Notes under the pieces: generated by a model | Told to the model about the DNA's origin: nothing | Seen by the model: the letters and a program-made list of their open reading frames with translations, nothing else | Databases searched by the model: none | Shown: positions 30,140 through 41,548 of the stretch, in pieces | How the letters are laid out: each line of letters opens with the position of its first letter | Position numbering within the stretch: position 1 is the stretch's first letter | Position numbers and translations under genes: made by a program | Assembly: GCA_950106755.1 (NCBI GenBank) | Contig: OX467088.1 | Coordinates: 15,608,001-15,672,000 of the forward strand | DNA from: Climacium dendroides | Taxonomy: Eukaryota; Streptophyta; Bryopsida; Hypnales; Climaciaceae | DNA: 64,000 nucleotides | Direction: 5' to 3'

Positions 30140-30440
30140 GGGTGGAAGCACACTACACCCCCCTAAAAAGTACGTCAGAAAAGTACTTTCGAGGGAGGTA
30201 CTGAAGTTTGAGTACTCTTTCAGATTGAAGAATTAAACAATTTTGGCTTTTAATCATATGAATTGGATGAGTTACCTTGTGAAGTTTTGTAATCAATGGC
30301 CATCACAGATAGAAAATGGTTTTCCAGAGCTACCGAAAGTACTTTTTGAGAATTAAAAGTACGTCAGATTTGTCAAAAAAATGGAAAGTACTTTGTCCAG
30401 GATAATCAAACGATGAACTTCAAGTGGTTTTTATATACTT
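30140..30440 (+). mobile_element. Putative transposon 5' terminus bordering the satellite
   Basis: The satellite is replaced at one point by GGGTGGAAGCACACTACAC, followed by a cluster of AGTACTTT, AAAGTACG and GGTACT motifs. A closely similar start, GGGGTGAAAGCACACTACAC, again followed by AGTACTTT motifs, occurs at 63623 in unrelated surroundings. Two copies with a common edge and similar interior mark an element end. The element probably carries the transposase-like gene starting near 32079. No matching 3' end or target duplication was found, so family and length are open. Confidence 0.55.
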
Positions 30441-32078
30441 CAATATATAATTTGTTGTGCAAGGAATTCCTGGTCATGCATAGAGCGTAGTTGCATTTTA
30501 TGCTGCAATTCTAGAGCTTATGTGGCATTCCCTTCTACATTAAAAAAATGGATAGAAAATGAAGTGTTTATGCTTATTCTGTGGTTCTGGAAGCAACATT
30601 CCCATGCACCCTAGGATGGCTAATGGTATAATCCCTGAAAATAGGTGTTTAGGAGAAGATATAAAATTCCCCGCCGCTACAGATAAAAGTATTATAATGT
30701 ATTGTAAGTACATGGAGTACATTCTAAGTTAATCTCTGCCGTTCATTCCATAGTTCTCTTAGATCTGAACTGTACATTATCGGATTAGATCCTATTATTG
30801 TGGATCTAATATCGCCGCCGCCGTCATCGTCACTCTCGTTTTGTCTGGACCTTGCGTAGACTGTGCTACCCCATGCAATCAGTTTTATTCCTTGTCTACA
30901 ACGCTTGAGTATGGATGTAGAGCGTGGGCGTGTGCATTGAAATGTTTATGATTGTTGTGCACTGTTTGGATTTCTTGTGTGGGACTTAGTTATGCACAAT
31001 TTACAAGGTCGTGCGTACCAGTTCCTGGTAATCTCATTCAAGATGGAACTGCACACAGCTAATTAGTAGCTTCAATGTTGAAGTTGATTTGGAGATTTCA
31101 AAAGCACGGTGCAAACTTCTTTCTACGGTGCACGTGAAAATCTTGCGAGTGAAGTTGGATTTGTTGATTTGGGAGACTCTAGGCCAGAGGGTTCTACTTT
31201 CTACAATGTACGGCGATTCCGGTCCAAGTGAGTTTGTGAATCACTGTGTTTTCTTTGTCGTTCTTCCGCTGTCGAGGAAGCAAAATAATCTGAAAGATGT
31301 ATAAGGTTTCGATTACGTTATTGTCTCTTCTGGATCCTCTAATTCAAGACTAATATTGTCAGTGTTAGTACGAGGAAGGTCATAATGCAAGCTCTTGAAT
31401 ACGTCGGGCCTATTTTTTCAAACAACCTGATCTAAAAAGAACATCTAGACCTATTGTTGGTGTGTCTTACTGTAGTCTCTAAGAATTTGTAGAACAATAT
31501 GTTCATCTATATGCTTTGGCTGGGTAGATAGATATGACACTGAGGCTTAGGATCTTGAAGGCTTTCACATGTGTTACAAGTTTTAAGAAAACTTTGGTCC
31601 TTTAGTCCTGATTTTGTAGGCGCTTTCTTGTGAAACTTTTTTTTTTTGTATTGTGATATTAGGTTTTCTATCGTGGTATATCCTCTTAGAAAAAGGGTGA
31701 CACCATTCTCATTACTCTTGGTACAAATGGTGTAGGTGTACGTACTTATGATCAATGTAGAACAAATTATCATGACACACAACCGAATATCACAACACAG
31801 AAAGCAAGAGGGTATTGCAGAAGACACTCAACATTCTTGTTCTGAAGTAAGTTATTTTTGTGATGTGTATTTTTCAATTGGTTCACACATGTGGTCATTC
31901 GCTCATGTGTCATGACAAATAATTGAACTGGATGCACATTTGTAATGCAATGGTAACTTTTACTTTTTTTTATGAATATCCTTTCATTAATTTTTCATTG
32001 CTTATTTTGAGTGTCTTGGTACGCAGGTTGCAGTGCCGTTTTCTCAACCTCTTGTATATTCTTCAACATTACACCTCA
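30441..32078. other. Transposon leader/intron-like sequence without a clear gene
   Basis: No convincing reading frame. A GC-richer patch with CGCCGCCGCCGTCATCG lies at 30811-30827. The short open frames at 31089-31304 and 31507-31827 have no recognisable content. TTTCATTGCTTATTTTGAGTG and a TACGCAG acceptor precede the first exon-like block, so this stretch could hold a 5' leader exon and a first intron. Confidence 0.4.
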
Positions 32079-32468
32079 ATGTCCATAGAAAAAAGTTCTC
32101 CAAATTCTCCCTTTGTCCAGACACTTATTACAGAATACTACCATGAAAAGCAACCTGCACCACTAGTGCAGCAATTGATAACAAACTACTTTCCGTATTC
32201 TATCAGCTCTAGTGATACAGAGAGTTTGAATTCCTAGTTCAGTAGCTTGCATCCAAGTATTTCTACTGTCCACAACTCTCACGTTTCAAGTACACCAACC
32301 TCAAAGGTTGGAAATATTTCTTGGTACCTGAATTTCTCAAACACCGAAGCTCATTCGAGCCGCAAACGTGTGGCCAAAGGTCTGGAGTCGTTGTTTCCTG
32401 CCCCTGTCTCCCATCCACCTGAGGCAATTGAGGAATCTACACAATCAAGAATGGATTCTTCCAGCTCG
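32079..32468 (+). pseudogene. Exon block 1: Ser/Pro-rich N-terminal region
   Basis: It opens at an ATG (MSIEKSSPNS) and stays open to a strong donor TCG|GTGAGT at 32469, except for TAG at 32235. The product is rich in Ser, Thr and Pro with no domain. The frame upstream of the ATG is open back to an acceptor-like TACGCAG at 32021-32027, so the true start could lie further upstream. As read, this exon ends in phase 0 while exon 2 needs a different phase, so a frame lesion or a missed micro-exon is likely. Confidence 0.45.
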
Positions 32469-32692
32469 GTGAGTGTTTTGCACCCCAAATACATGACGTA
32501 ATTGTCTTTCTTTTTAATCATGTTAGCATCTACCTTGGTGTACTTTTTCAATTCTTATTACATTGTATTTACAATCTATCCAATCTCTAAGGTCCTTACC
32601 TATGGTCTTCAAGGTTTCTGTATATATGTGTGGCATATCTGAGTACTAAGATATGATATTGTGTTTGTATTTATTCACTTTTTTCATGTAGG

Positions 32693-33487
32693 ATGGGTAA
32701 CACTGCCAAGCGAAAGAGAGCTAGGGATAGGGTCATTCGGCCTGGTCCTACTCAGAGAGCCTTGCAAGCAGAGTTGTTGGAGGTGCAGAGGCGAGAAAAA
32801 GCAAAGCGCGACCGTGTATACCAACGTACACATAGAGAACGGCTTCGCATTCAAGAAGAGCAGGTTGCCCTTTTGGCCAGAGAGAATGCTGAAGGAAAGG
32901 AAGATGTCCTCTGTAGTAGGGATTCGTCCAGAATTTCATAAAGAATCTTACAATGCATACAAGGAGAGCTGAGAAATTGTCCTAGTCCACTAAGCAGGCA
33001 ACATGTTATAGAGAAGGTCCTCCGGCACAATACGGTTTGGACCCTCCTACCGTACTATTATCCCCATCCTAGTGAGGCTAAGAGTGTTCACATGTTCCTT
33101 AATAGTTTTAAGGCTGAGTTACAAGTCCTTGCTATTCCTTTCTCAAACCATATGCTTTCTAGAAAGGATGCATTGTTGGATGCAACAGTGAGGGAGGGGG
33201 TAGGTGGTGTCAGAGCATTGGCGAGGGTACTTGGAATAAAGCCAGACAACATTACGGCGGCTTTGGATAGACAATCTTCTGAAATATCAGAAGGGTCATC
33301 CAGATTCACTCTTCTCCAAAGGTAGAAAAGGGATGATGGTACAAGTGCATATACCATTAAAATGGTGCAAACTTGGTGGCATGAAAACACTAGAGTGAGT
33401 TCTAACAAGAAGGACGTGGTCAACAAGGACGGGGGAGACAAGAAGGGAGGTCTGACCCATGCAAAACATTACCTTACTATCACACAG
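32693..33487 (+). pseudogene. Exon block 2: basic coil and helix-turn-helix-like segment
   Basis: The acceptor TTCATGTAG precedes the block; the donor is ACACAG|GTTCTT. The frame from ATG 32693 runs 265 codons with two stops (TAA 32939, TAG 33323), and protein-like sequence continues through both. It contains a charged helix (RREKAKRDRVYQR), then VREGVGGVRALARVLGIKPD, whose spacing resembles a helix-turn-helix, then TWWHENTRVSSNKKDVV near the end. The HTH reading suggests DNA binding but is inference from pattern. Confidence 0.6.
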
Positions 33488-34301
33488 GTTCTTATTTCTC
33501 ATCTCTTCTTCATGTCCTCTTCTTGTTTGGCATATTTTCAATGAACTTTTTTTTTCTGAAATCTCTAATCAGTTTAGCAACAATATACATTAGTTTTTAA
33601 GATTAATTTCCCTTAGGTCCTTGACTGATTGATTAATAGATGTACAACTATATTTTACGCTACATTGTATAAAAGGTATGTGTACATTATGTACCATATT
33701 TTAACCTAGTCTGTACTTTAGGGGTGTATATTATGTATATGGAATGAGTACATAACTTAATTCATTCAGTGAGATTGTATAAATATACTTTAAAAGTATT
33801 TTGGAATACTATTCGTTCTTAGTACTAGTATCTAGAGTACTTAACAAACATACATGTTGTACACGAAATAAATGTTTGTTGTAGACGAATTATTAATTGA
33901 GGTTGTCAGGTATACTTAATATACTTTAGAGACTATTAAAATTAATAATGTAATGAGAAAATGTATTATTGGGGGTCCAAGGTTTACTTTCCAGTATTTC
34001 ATAGTAGTACATCAAGTACTTCTAATTGTACTTTATGTATTTCAAATATGTGCACCTAGTATAATTAGTATTGATCTACATCTTAAGGTTCACTAGAAGT
34101 ACTACTGTGACTTTCAAAATCACTTCTTCATTCAGAACCAGTACATATAATGGTCGAAGGCTTTAGTTGTGGTACAACAAGTTGTATTCAAAGTGTCTCT
34201 GGTACTACACTGTGTACTTTGACTACCAAACTAGTTTTTGACAATTAGACTAATACTACGATTGTTTGTGCATGTGCAATCAAACTGCATTTTTCTTGCA
34301 G

Positions 34302-34722
34302 TTCATTGAAAAGCATTCTGAATGCAAAATTGCTCAGAGGGCTTTTGAGAAAATCAAGCCTTGGTATGTCCGGCCATTGAAAGAACGCAATGTATGCTAT
34401 TGCATTTACCATGTTGAGATGGACCTGATGAGAGTTGGGTTGAACGCCCTTAGAGACTTGGTGAGAGGACTGCATGCAAAATTACAGTGTTCGTGTTCTT
34501 GTCCAATTTGTTTAGGGTCTGAAGAAGAGCAGGTGCAACCACCGTGTTGTGCTCATACAAGGAGCTACAAGCGACTGACTTCGTTGTGGACAGAGTGTGT
34601 GTCCTAAAGGAGAACTTGATCAATGGCACCGGTTGGAATGTGTCATGGAAACATGCAAGAACTGTGGTGTTGACCATATCCCACTTTGTCCTCAAGATCT
34701 CTCTACATCTATGGACCACAAG
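34302..34722 (+). pseudogene. Exon block 3: cysteine-rich (zinc-cluster-like) region
   Basis: It follows the acceptor TTTCTTGCAG and ends at the donor CACAAG|GTTCAT. It reads RAFEKIKPWYVRPLKERN, then CYCIYHVEMDL, then many cysteines (CSCSCPICLG, PPCCAH, CKNCGVDHIPLC) spaced like a metal-binding cluster. The frame breaks in the GTGTGTGT run near 34598: upstream reads to WTECV then stops, and the next frame continues CPKGELDQWHRLECV. A length change in the dinucleotide run explains it. Confidence 0.6.
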
Positions 34723-34872
34723 GTTCATTGAAGGTGCATTGGCTAGACAGTGTTTAGGCAATAGTTTCCTTGTGTTCTGCCTTGATGAAGCACATGTATT
34801 TTGATTCTTAATTAATAAAATATATTAGGCCTGATAATCCCTTTTTCTGTGGCTTTGCTATGTTTCTTGAAG

Positions 34873-35489
34873 GTGCGTTGGAAATGTTTTGAGTACATCA
34901 CAGTGGGTACAAACTCAGAGACTGGAAAACAGAAGAAAAGGATTGATGAAGTTTTCAAGGAGACCAGTCCAAGAGAATTCATTGCATATTTGAAGCCCAA
35001 AGTGGCTGCTTTCATAAAGCGCAAATTCATTGCAAATTGGCAAGACCAACAATGCAAAGAGATGATGGCCAATGTTCCAGAAGGGGTGCTCATTTCACAC
35101 ATTGACTTTGCTGAGAACTATGATTTCCAGATTCAAAACGAGGTACAATCTATGTATTACATGTCTCAGTCTGTGTCTTTGCTTGTTCACATTACCTTGA
35201 AAAAAGAGCAATCTGATGAAGGTGAACTTGTGATTACCAAGCACACTCATTACTATGTCTCTGACAACAAGAAGCATGTATGATTCACTATTCGTTCAAC
35301 ATTGTCTCCTTCTCCATTGGCAATGGGTTGTGAATAACGGAGATAGGCCATCTGAGCACTGGGTGTTCAGCGATGGATGTGTTGGTCAATTCAAAGGGGC
35401 TACAGCTCTGTATTTTGTAGCTCGATATCCAAGTTTGACAGGAGGGTGCATCATGATGTGGAATTTTTTTGCCTCTGGTCATGGAAAGG
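34873..35489 (+). pseudogene. Exon block 4: transposase-like catalytic core
   Basis: The acceptor CTTGAAG precedes VRWKCFEYITVGT; the donor is AAAGG|GTAAGT. Conserved-looking acidic motifs are IDFAENYDFQIQNEVQS and WVFSDGCVGQFKGA, followed by WNFFASGHGKG. These resemble the Asp-bearing strands and the following loop of an RNase H-fold transposase. The frame breaks near 35278 (KKHV then stop, while the +1 frame continues DSLFVQHCLLLHWQW); a 1- or 4-base insertion at CATGTATGAT would account for it. The DDE assignment is inference. Confidence 0.6.
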
Positions 35490-35623
35490 GTAAGTACATG
35501 TACTCTAATTGCAATCTTATATATTCTATATTTTTTTACTTTGTTACGCTCACTTCACTGATTGAGTTTGTTATGGTTTAGGATTGTCATCAATAATTAT
35601 GCAACTTCTAATAATCGATGCAG

Positions 35624-36079
35624 GGGAATGGGATGGCGCAGGGGCCGTTGTGAAGCGTGCACTTTGACAAGAACAAATTAGGAACTCTGACCGCCCTTTG
35701 CAAAACGCTTATCAATGTGTTGAGTTTTTGCAAGAAGGATTCTCCACTAGGCCTCGTAGTTCCTATTCATGCACTACTACCACCAACGTTGAGTGAACAT
35801 TCTGGCACATTGGAGAATCTGAGGTTGATAGGCGGCGTAGCTTTGCATGCAATACCCTTCCCGGTTCCCTACACTCAGTCATGGGAAATTCATCTTCCGA
35901 CAGTACACGCTTATTGGTGAGGAAGCTTTCCTGTTTCTGTCTTCCATGTATAGAGAAGGATTGGGAGAAATGCGAGCAAAAGGCCCACGTACAAGCATGG
36001 CGTGCTGTGAAGATGCAACCCCAAAGTGCCGACGCAGGACCTGAAAATCCAGAAGATCATGATGACTTTGAGTTTGCAG
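35624..36079 (+). pseudogene. Exon block 5: end of catalytic core and cysteine motif
   Basis: It joins block 4 in phase to complete HGKGEWDGAGAVVKRAL, then meets TGA at 35665 and, after NVE, TGA at 35794 just before TFWHIGESEVDRR. It ends with LLVRKLSCFCLPC and an acidic tail before the donor GCAG|GTATGA. Both stops are TGA in places where Arg (CGA) would keep the frame natural. Confidence 0.6.
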
Positions 36080-36417
36080 GTATGACTCATTCATAGTTTT
36101 ATTTGATTGTTCAATCTCTATCTAAGGAATTGAATTGCCGTGTGTCATGGTACTCTATTGCCAAACCTCTCCAGCTTTTTTTAGGCTCACCAGATTCATT
36201 CATTGGAATTACAAATCTTGAACAACCAAGAAGTTGTGATTTGTCCATCAATGTAAGCAATTTTTTTAATATATTTTTTGACAATAGTAGCCATTCAGTT
36301 CTTTGTTTTAAACTTTACTGCTACTAATCTCACTGCTCATGTGTGCTCAAAAAAAGGACTCTTTGTATGATAATGGTTGAAATAGTCTTGACTGTACTGT
36401 GTGGTGACAATCCACAG

Positions 36418-36836
36418 CTTCCGAAGGTATTGGTGGGGAACTAGGCGACCTTGTAGAGGTTGGAGACAACTTTGTCGTTCCTGCTAAGTTCAACAATGAT
36501 GACGGCGTCGATTTCTACATTCTCCAATGCCAGAGACGCAAGTATCAACTCACAAGTCCGCTTTATTGCCCATGGGGTGGCGAATATGAGGCAGGTGACT
36601 ATGTTATAGAAGGGACTTACTACAAGAAGTTCGGCCGCGAAGAAGAGATATACAAGTATTTGGAGAATTCTGTAACTGCTCATGTTGGCGCTCATCTAGT
36701 TCGAGCCTGCAAGTTCACTATGAAGCAAGCTTCCTACGGGGTGAAGGGAGGTGAATCAGTTTACAAGATTGCCTCCAAAGTAATTGAAGTCATAAAGCAA
36801 TCGCTGAGAGAGTGGATGGAACAAAACGATGAGTGA
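36418..36836 (+). pseudogene. Exon block 6: C-terminal domain, intact
   Basis: It joins block 5 in phase (GCA G|CT TCC) across a 338-bp intron and runs ~139 codons without a lesion to TGA at 36834. It contains VEVGDNFVVPAKF, WGGEYEAGDYVIEGTYY and an Arg/Lys-rich helical end. The pattern (beta-rich, 'GD.fvv' start) is like small chromatin-reader or SH3-like modules, but no family is recognised. The exon-like piece 36185-36252 between acceptor and donor signals would break the frame and was left out. Confidence 0.55.
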
Positions 36837-38071
36837 AGATGATAGTGATTAGTGTTTTGAGTTTTGGGGTTCAGGTTTAAGATAGTGGTTTGAAGAGTTT
36901 GGGCTTACAAATTCATTGTCATTGGTAGCTTAACAGTTTGGATTGTTTTTTTCATCATTTTATGTGTGGCTAGAGAATTTCACGTTTGGATTTCATTATA
37001 TAAATATATTACTCTTTTGTTATTTCACAAGTGGTTTTAAACATAAAGAAGTGAATTAAAAATTTTGTTTGTTCCCCTCTTGATCATGACTGTTTCAAAG
37101 GTTGTAGTCTACAACTTGTCAAGTGTGGAATACACATATTAAAGGCAGTCAGTTGGTTGCGCGTCTGTAGCTCAGTAGAAATATTAATGTGAAAGATGAA
37201 TTAAAGTTGAGTAATTGTAAGAGGTGACAAGTTACATCTTTCATGCTTTTATAGGTTGATATACTTGTAGCTTGAACATTCTATAACAGTAAAATTTTTG
37301 ACGTCTAAATTCTCAAAAAAAAAAAATTTGAATGGAATGAAAGTGATAAGTATTGTATATGAAACACAGGTGGTACATTCATTCCAGTGGCCTTCTAGTG
37401 ATTAACACAGTTGAGTCTAAAACTAAGAAGGGTTGAACACATATTCGAATATTAAAAAGGCTTTGCTGGCTTCTGAATTTATTAATTAACGATATTCATT
37501 TGAACTTCTTAGAATAGGATGGTGAGATAAATTCTTTTCCATTAAAAATTCAAGGTGAAAGACTTGTCCCAACTCCTGAGAATTTCATGAAAATTGTAAT
37601 GAAGAGTGCCATCATTTGATTTTTTTAAAAGTGACATGGAAGAGTCAATTTAGCATACATTTTGTGGCTATAAGCACCAAAAAAAGAATTAGCTACTTTA
37701 TTCCATTGTGATAAAGTTAGATTTAATTGGCAGTCATTGATTCCTTTATGACGGACTCCAATGCAAGCACTTTGGAAGCTTTTGTCATGATGCCGAAATC
37801 AACCATCGGTATGTTCAGATTGGCATTGTTGCCCAACAGTGTATATTGCCAACAAGGAACGCTGACTTCTATTTAATACCCTCTTTTGATGCATATTCCT
37901 TCAATTTGCATCTTGGGCATATAAAGCTGACTGAAAATTTAGCTCAAAGCAGATTCTCAACCCACTTTGCCAAATGAGTCATCAATATTTTTGGATAGGA
38001 AAACAAACTATTTCCGGTTTGTTTTTGATTTTTTTTTTAGGAACAACTGGCAGAAGCCAACTATTTCCAAT

Positions 38072-38300
38072 TTTTTTTTTTTTTTTGAACAAATGGGAAG
38101 ACCCATTGCATTACATTAGAAACCAAAAGAACCAATACACGCCAAGCATGAATAGCTGGCAAATGAAGAGAAAAAGAACAGAAGAGAGGAAAAAAGAGCA
38201 AAGACACTACTCAAAGGACACTAAAGGAGGACCATTAGAGTTCCATAATACCCTGCCATCCCTTCTAACTGCAACAATAGAGGATTGAAGCCAAATGGAA
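38072..38300 (-). mobile_element. Possible truncated LINE 3' end (poly-A on minus strand)
   Basis: A poly-T run (~15 T) is followed by GAACAAATGGGAAGACCCATTG. A related arrangement, TTTTTGAATCAAATGTCAAG then TACCATTGCA, occurs at 47659. Plant LINE 3' ends read in reverse have this form: poly-T then a short conserved tail. No reverse-transcriptase reading frame remains. Confidence 0.35.
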
Positions 38301-38413
38301 TCGAAATTGGCCCAATTATACTTTTCTAATTTTACTACTTGGAGAGAATTTTTCTATACTTCTCCTTCTTAGGATATCTTCTTTTTAAAGGTATATACAT
38401 TGTATGTATTTTT

Positions 38414-38490
38414 CAAAAAAATTAATTTTTAATTCAAAAAAATTAATTTTTAATTCAAAAAAATTAATTTTTAATTCAAAAAAATTAATA
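38414..38490. repeat. 21-bp AT-only minisatellite
   Basis: Unit CAAAAAAATTAATTTTTAAT plus T, about 3.5 copies at exact 21-bp spacing (C at 38414, 38435, 38456, 38477). Confidence 0.85.
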
Positions 38491-39639
38491 AAAAAATTAA
38501 TTTTATAATTTTAAAAAATTCTAGAAAAAAATCAACAATATTCCAAAAAATGCAACAAATAGTTAATAGTATAGGTGGGTGATTGCAAGAAAGACTAGTC
38601 GTTTTTGGTGTCATACTTTGTGAAATAGAGTTGTAATGTGCTATAACTTTTGAAATGTGAATTTTTTTGAACTTGAATTTTTTCTTGAAGATGGATAATT
38701 TGATACTAATTAGAAACCTTATTTTTCAAAAAAAAATTAAAAATCATTTTATATTTGAATTTAAATTTGATTAATTTATTACACTTTGCAATTTTGGGTT
38801 TTCTAGTACTAGGGAGCATCTAAAAATTAATGATCTAGAGTTGAAATTTTTGTGGTCTATTTCCACATTAAAAGGCATATTTTTACCGAAGGAAATTTTA
38901 AAAAGCATTATTTCATGTATTCTATGTTCATGCAAATAGAACAATAGAACTACGCAACTACCTTGTGGGCGCAATTTTGAACATTGAAAATGTTTTCAAG
39001 ATCATTCTTTTAGTGAAATCTCTTTAATATGAAGTTTTTCCAAATGGACAATTTTTAATTTTAGAAACAAATCTTTTTCCTATTTTTTACAAATTAAAAT
39101 GTGAAATTGTAGTGAAAGTTTATGTTTTCATGAAATTCTATACTTTTCTGGTTCTCATACTTAGAGAATTTTTCTATGCTTTTCCTTTCTAAGGTACCTT
39201 CTTCTTATTGGTCTATACATTGAACATAATCAACATATTTTTCACTTTAAAAAAATTGTTTTACTACTGGATTGGAGGTAATAGGTAGGTAAAAGCTACT
39301 GGATTGGAGGTAATAGAGCAGCTAGAGGGGGAGACATATACGTTTGGGGGGAATCGATCTTCGATCGATCTTGTCATTGACCGTAGCATGGAGTACAGTA
39401 CATGAAGTCAACTTGAAATTCATCTAAAGTCACGTTAATTTCAAATTGCGTACACAGAACGTGAGTGACTGAGTGAATTCTCAATCGGAAGAATAAAGTG
39501 TCGAATCGTACACCTCCGTCAACAAGGGACTGGCTTCGATTTCAGCCCCAGCCTGCACTTCAGTTGCGGACAGCATCCAATGGGAGCACCCAGAAAGAAA
39601 CGCAGTAGAAGTCGAATGACAGTTGAATGACAGTCGAAT

Positions 39640-39765
39640 GAACGATTCAACTGTCCATCAACTGTCCATCATGGTGTCCATCAACTGTCCAACGAACCAT
39701 GAACTGTCCAACGAACCAACTGTTCAACTGTCCATCAACTGTCCATCATTCAACTGTCCATCATG
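39640..39765. repeat. Irregular cluster of CAACTGTCCATC motifs
   Basis: At least six copies of AACTGTCCA(T/A) with ATC, ACG or ATGGTG between them, not in a fixed period. Probably a degenerate short tandem repeat. Confidence 0.6.
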
Positions 39766-41056
39766 GTGAACGAATTGAACTGTTCAAGTGACAAAGTTTC
39801 AAGAAAGATATTCATCGGTACTTTTCAGAATTATATATTCCAGACATACCCTACTCTCGACAGTACAGTAAGATAGATATTCACTGGTCCTAGTTTTCAG
39901 AGCGAGGAAGTTTGATCGAGTCGGACTTCACAGAAGAAGAAGCAAACTAAGCAAGTTATTGCTACAGGACAGAGCCTCCTGGTAGCAAATATGTATGTAT
40001 ATATATTCCTTTATTATTTACTTCTTGTTTTTGAAGGAATGTAAGTAAGTTACTGTAGATGAATCATCACTGACAACAAAATGAAACAAGTTACACGACT
40101 ACATTCTGTAGTCATGACACAGTCAGAAAATTATGAAATTAATATCTGATGTGTGTAGTGAAAAGGTTATATATGGCATGTGCACCCTGAATCGCTTCTT
40201 GAAAAACGTGTAGAGCGAACATTTTAAGTGGATGCATGCATCCCTTACACACACTTATCAGGTAATTACTAAAGGTTGCAATACATGTTGCAGTCGATCT
40301 GGGGTAACTAGATGCATGCACCGACAAGATAAAATACTGAGTCGCTCCGTCCACTCCTCGCGAGTAGGCGACTGATCCGGAAACTACCTGGAGGAATATA
40401 TAGCTTAAATTATTGTTAGAATGCTGAGAAGTAGCGACTCGGATCTAGATTCTGTTTCGAGAACATGTAGCGACTCGGAATTCGACAAGTGTAAATAGCA
40501 GCCAACCTCTGTCAGCGAAGACTGCGTGATTTCAGTATGTGAGCTAGTGTGGAAAACTGGCAATATATTCATGAATCTCTCCTGAAGTTACTGTAGACTT
40601 AAACGTTGAGTTCGTCGGATTCAGTAAGCCGATTTAGTATTAACTAGCTAGGTAGTAAAATACTTAAGGCACAGTAGTGGCCTAGTAGGTCGGTAGTAAG
40701 ATATTAATCTTCTCGTCTATGCTCATATCTCTCCTATTGACCGGCCAATGGCCAGCATTCTTCGTATCGTGTGGTTTTCTAATGCACTGGCTCTGCCATT
40801 TGTTAAAAGAAAAGAAAAGAAGAAATATCCTCGCTTCAGGCCGAGTCCATGAATCTCCCAACTGAATGACAGGCTATACAACTAATTTAATCAGTATTGA
40901 GTACAGGCAAGCTTTACTGTGGTTTATGGTTTTCGACGGAACTTGCATTTAGACCTACCAATATGTTCGCGTACGTGCCCGCCATGAATATTCTAATTCT
41001 CGTGTTCTTTGTACTTTCAAGCGCTTTGTGCTCTATCTACAGTTAAGAAACCGATA

Positions 41057-41232
41057 CGTCATTAAAATGGCGCTATTTTTCCGCCATTTTTCCACTCATT
41101 TTCTATGAGAGGTGTACATTTTAGATCGCACTGTCTAAAGTAAGTGATCTACAACTGGTATATATTTTCAAAACACATGTTCTAAAACCTAAAAGAGCCA
41201 AGTTTGTGGAATACTGCCATTTTAACGAAATA
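41057..41232 (-). mobile_element. ~175-bp MITE, copy 1
   Basis: Ends are similar in inverted orientation (CATTAAAATGGCGCTAT at left, GCCATTTTAACGAAAT at right). The body matches the reverse complement of 45603-45772 over its whole length, with shared blocks TTTTTCCACTC, GTGTACATTTTAGA and CACATGTTCTAAA. No clear target duplication was found. Superfamily is unknown. Confidence 0.65.
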
Positions 41233-41514
41233 TCCGTTAGTACCTACCTGGGATACCCACCGCAAGTCCTTAACTGAAGTTCTTGGTGCTAAAATCAGAG
41301 AATGAAAACCCTGTTTAGTGAACGAATATCTGGTTTTGGAGAATCACAAGTTAAACTTCCGGAGATACTGAGGAACTTATCTACCTCAACATGAAACCGA
41401 GTCGATATCGATTACCAGAAACAGGACGCCTATTTTTAATGAAATATCTGTTCAAAGAAAGAGTACTCGTACTGAACCAGAGGATCGGAGCAAGTCCCCG
41501 GCGGAGATTTTTTC

Positions 41515-41548
41515 AGGGTTTAGGGTTTAGGGTTTAGGGTTTAGGGTT
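41515..41548 (+). repeat. Interstitial plant-type telomeric tract
   Basis: Nearly five uninterrupted copies of AGGGTTT (the TTTAGGG family) between unrelated sequences. Short internal tracts of this kind are common near plant promoters and at old repair sites. Not a chromosome end, because sequence continues on both sides. Confidence 0.9.

Larger units (their letters stand above)
32079..36836 (+). pseudogene. Decayed DDE/RNase H-like transposase gene, six exon blocks
   Basis: Blocks 32079-32468, 32693-33487, 34302-34722, 34873-35489, 35624-36079 and 36418-36836 join through GT-AG introns and read as one protein of roughly 930 residues. In order it has a Ser/Pro-rich leader, a basic coiled stretch (QRREKAKRDRVYQR), a helix-turn-helix-like segment, a cysteine cluster, a catalytic-type core (DFAENY, SDGC, HGKG, DGAG..KR) and a C-terminal domain. 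I recall such proteins as a widespread uncharacterised, probably transposase family; the family name is not recognised. The copy is dead as read: stops at 32235 (TAG), 32939 (TAA), 33323 (TAG), 35665 and 35794 (TGA), frame breaks near 34598 and 35278, and exon 1 does not join exon 2 in phase. Both TGA codons sit where an Arg CGA would fit, the expected product of methylated-CpG decay. Confidence 0.75.
36837..41056. other. Gene-poor AT-rich stretch
   Basis: No supported gene. It contains a LINE-like tail near 38072, a 21-bp tandem at 38414, a dispersed pair of ~85-bp similar segments (GAGAATTTTTCTAT starts at 38344 and 39166), a direct repeat CTACTGGATTGGAGGTAAT (39255, 39297) and a cluster of CAACTGTCCATC motifs at 39640-39760. 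Confidence 0.5.

Noticed and set aside
31507..31827. Minus-strand 106-codon open frame
   Set aside because: Low-complexity content, no motif, and it lies in the leader or intron of the plus-strand element.
33600..34260. Separate element inside the transposase-like intron because of many GTAC words
   Set aside because: No terminal repeats or target duplication; the motif richness probably belongs to the host element.
36185..36252. Extra exon in the transposase-like gene
   Set aside because: Splice signals are good, but including its 68 bases breaks the frame into the last exon, which joins in phase without it.
37160..37235. tRNA gene at TCTGTAGCTCAGTAG
   Set aside because: It resembles an A box, but no B box (GGTTCRANTCC) or cloverleaf follows.
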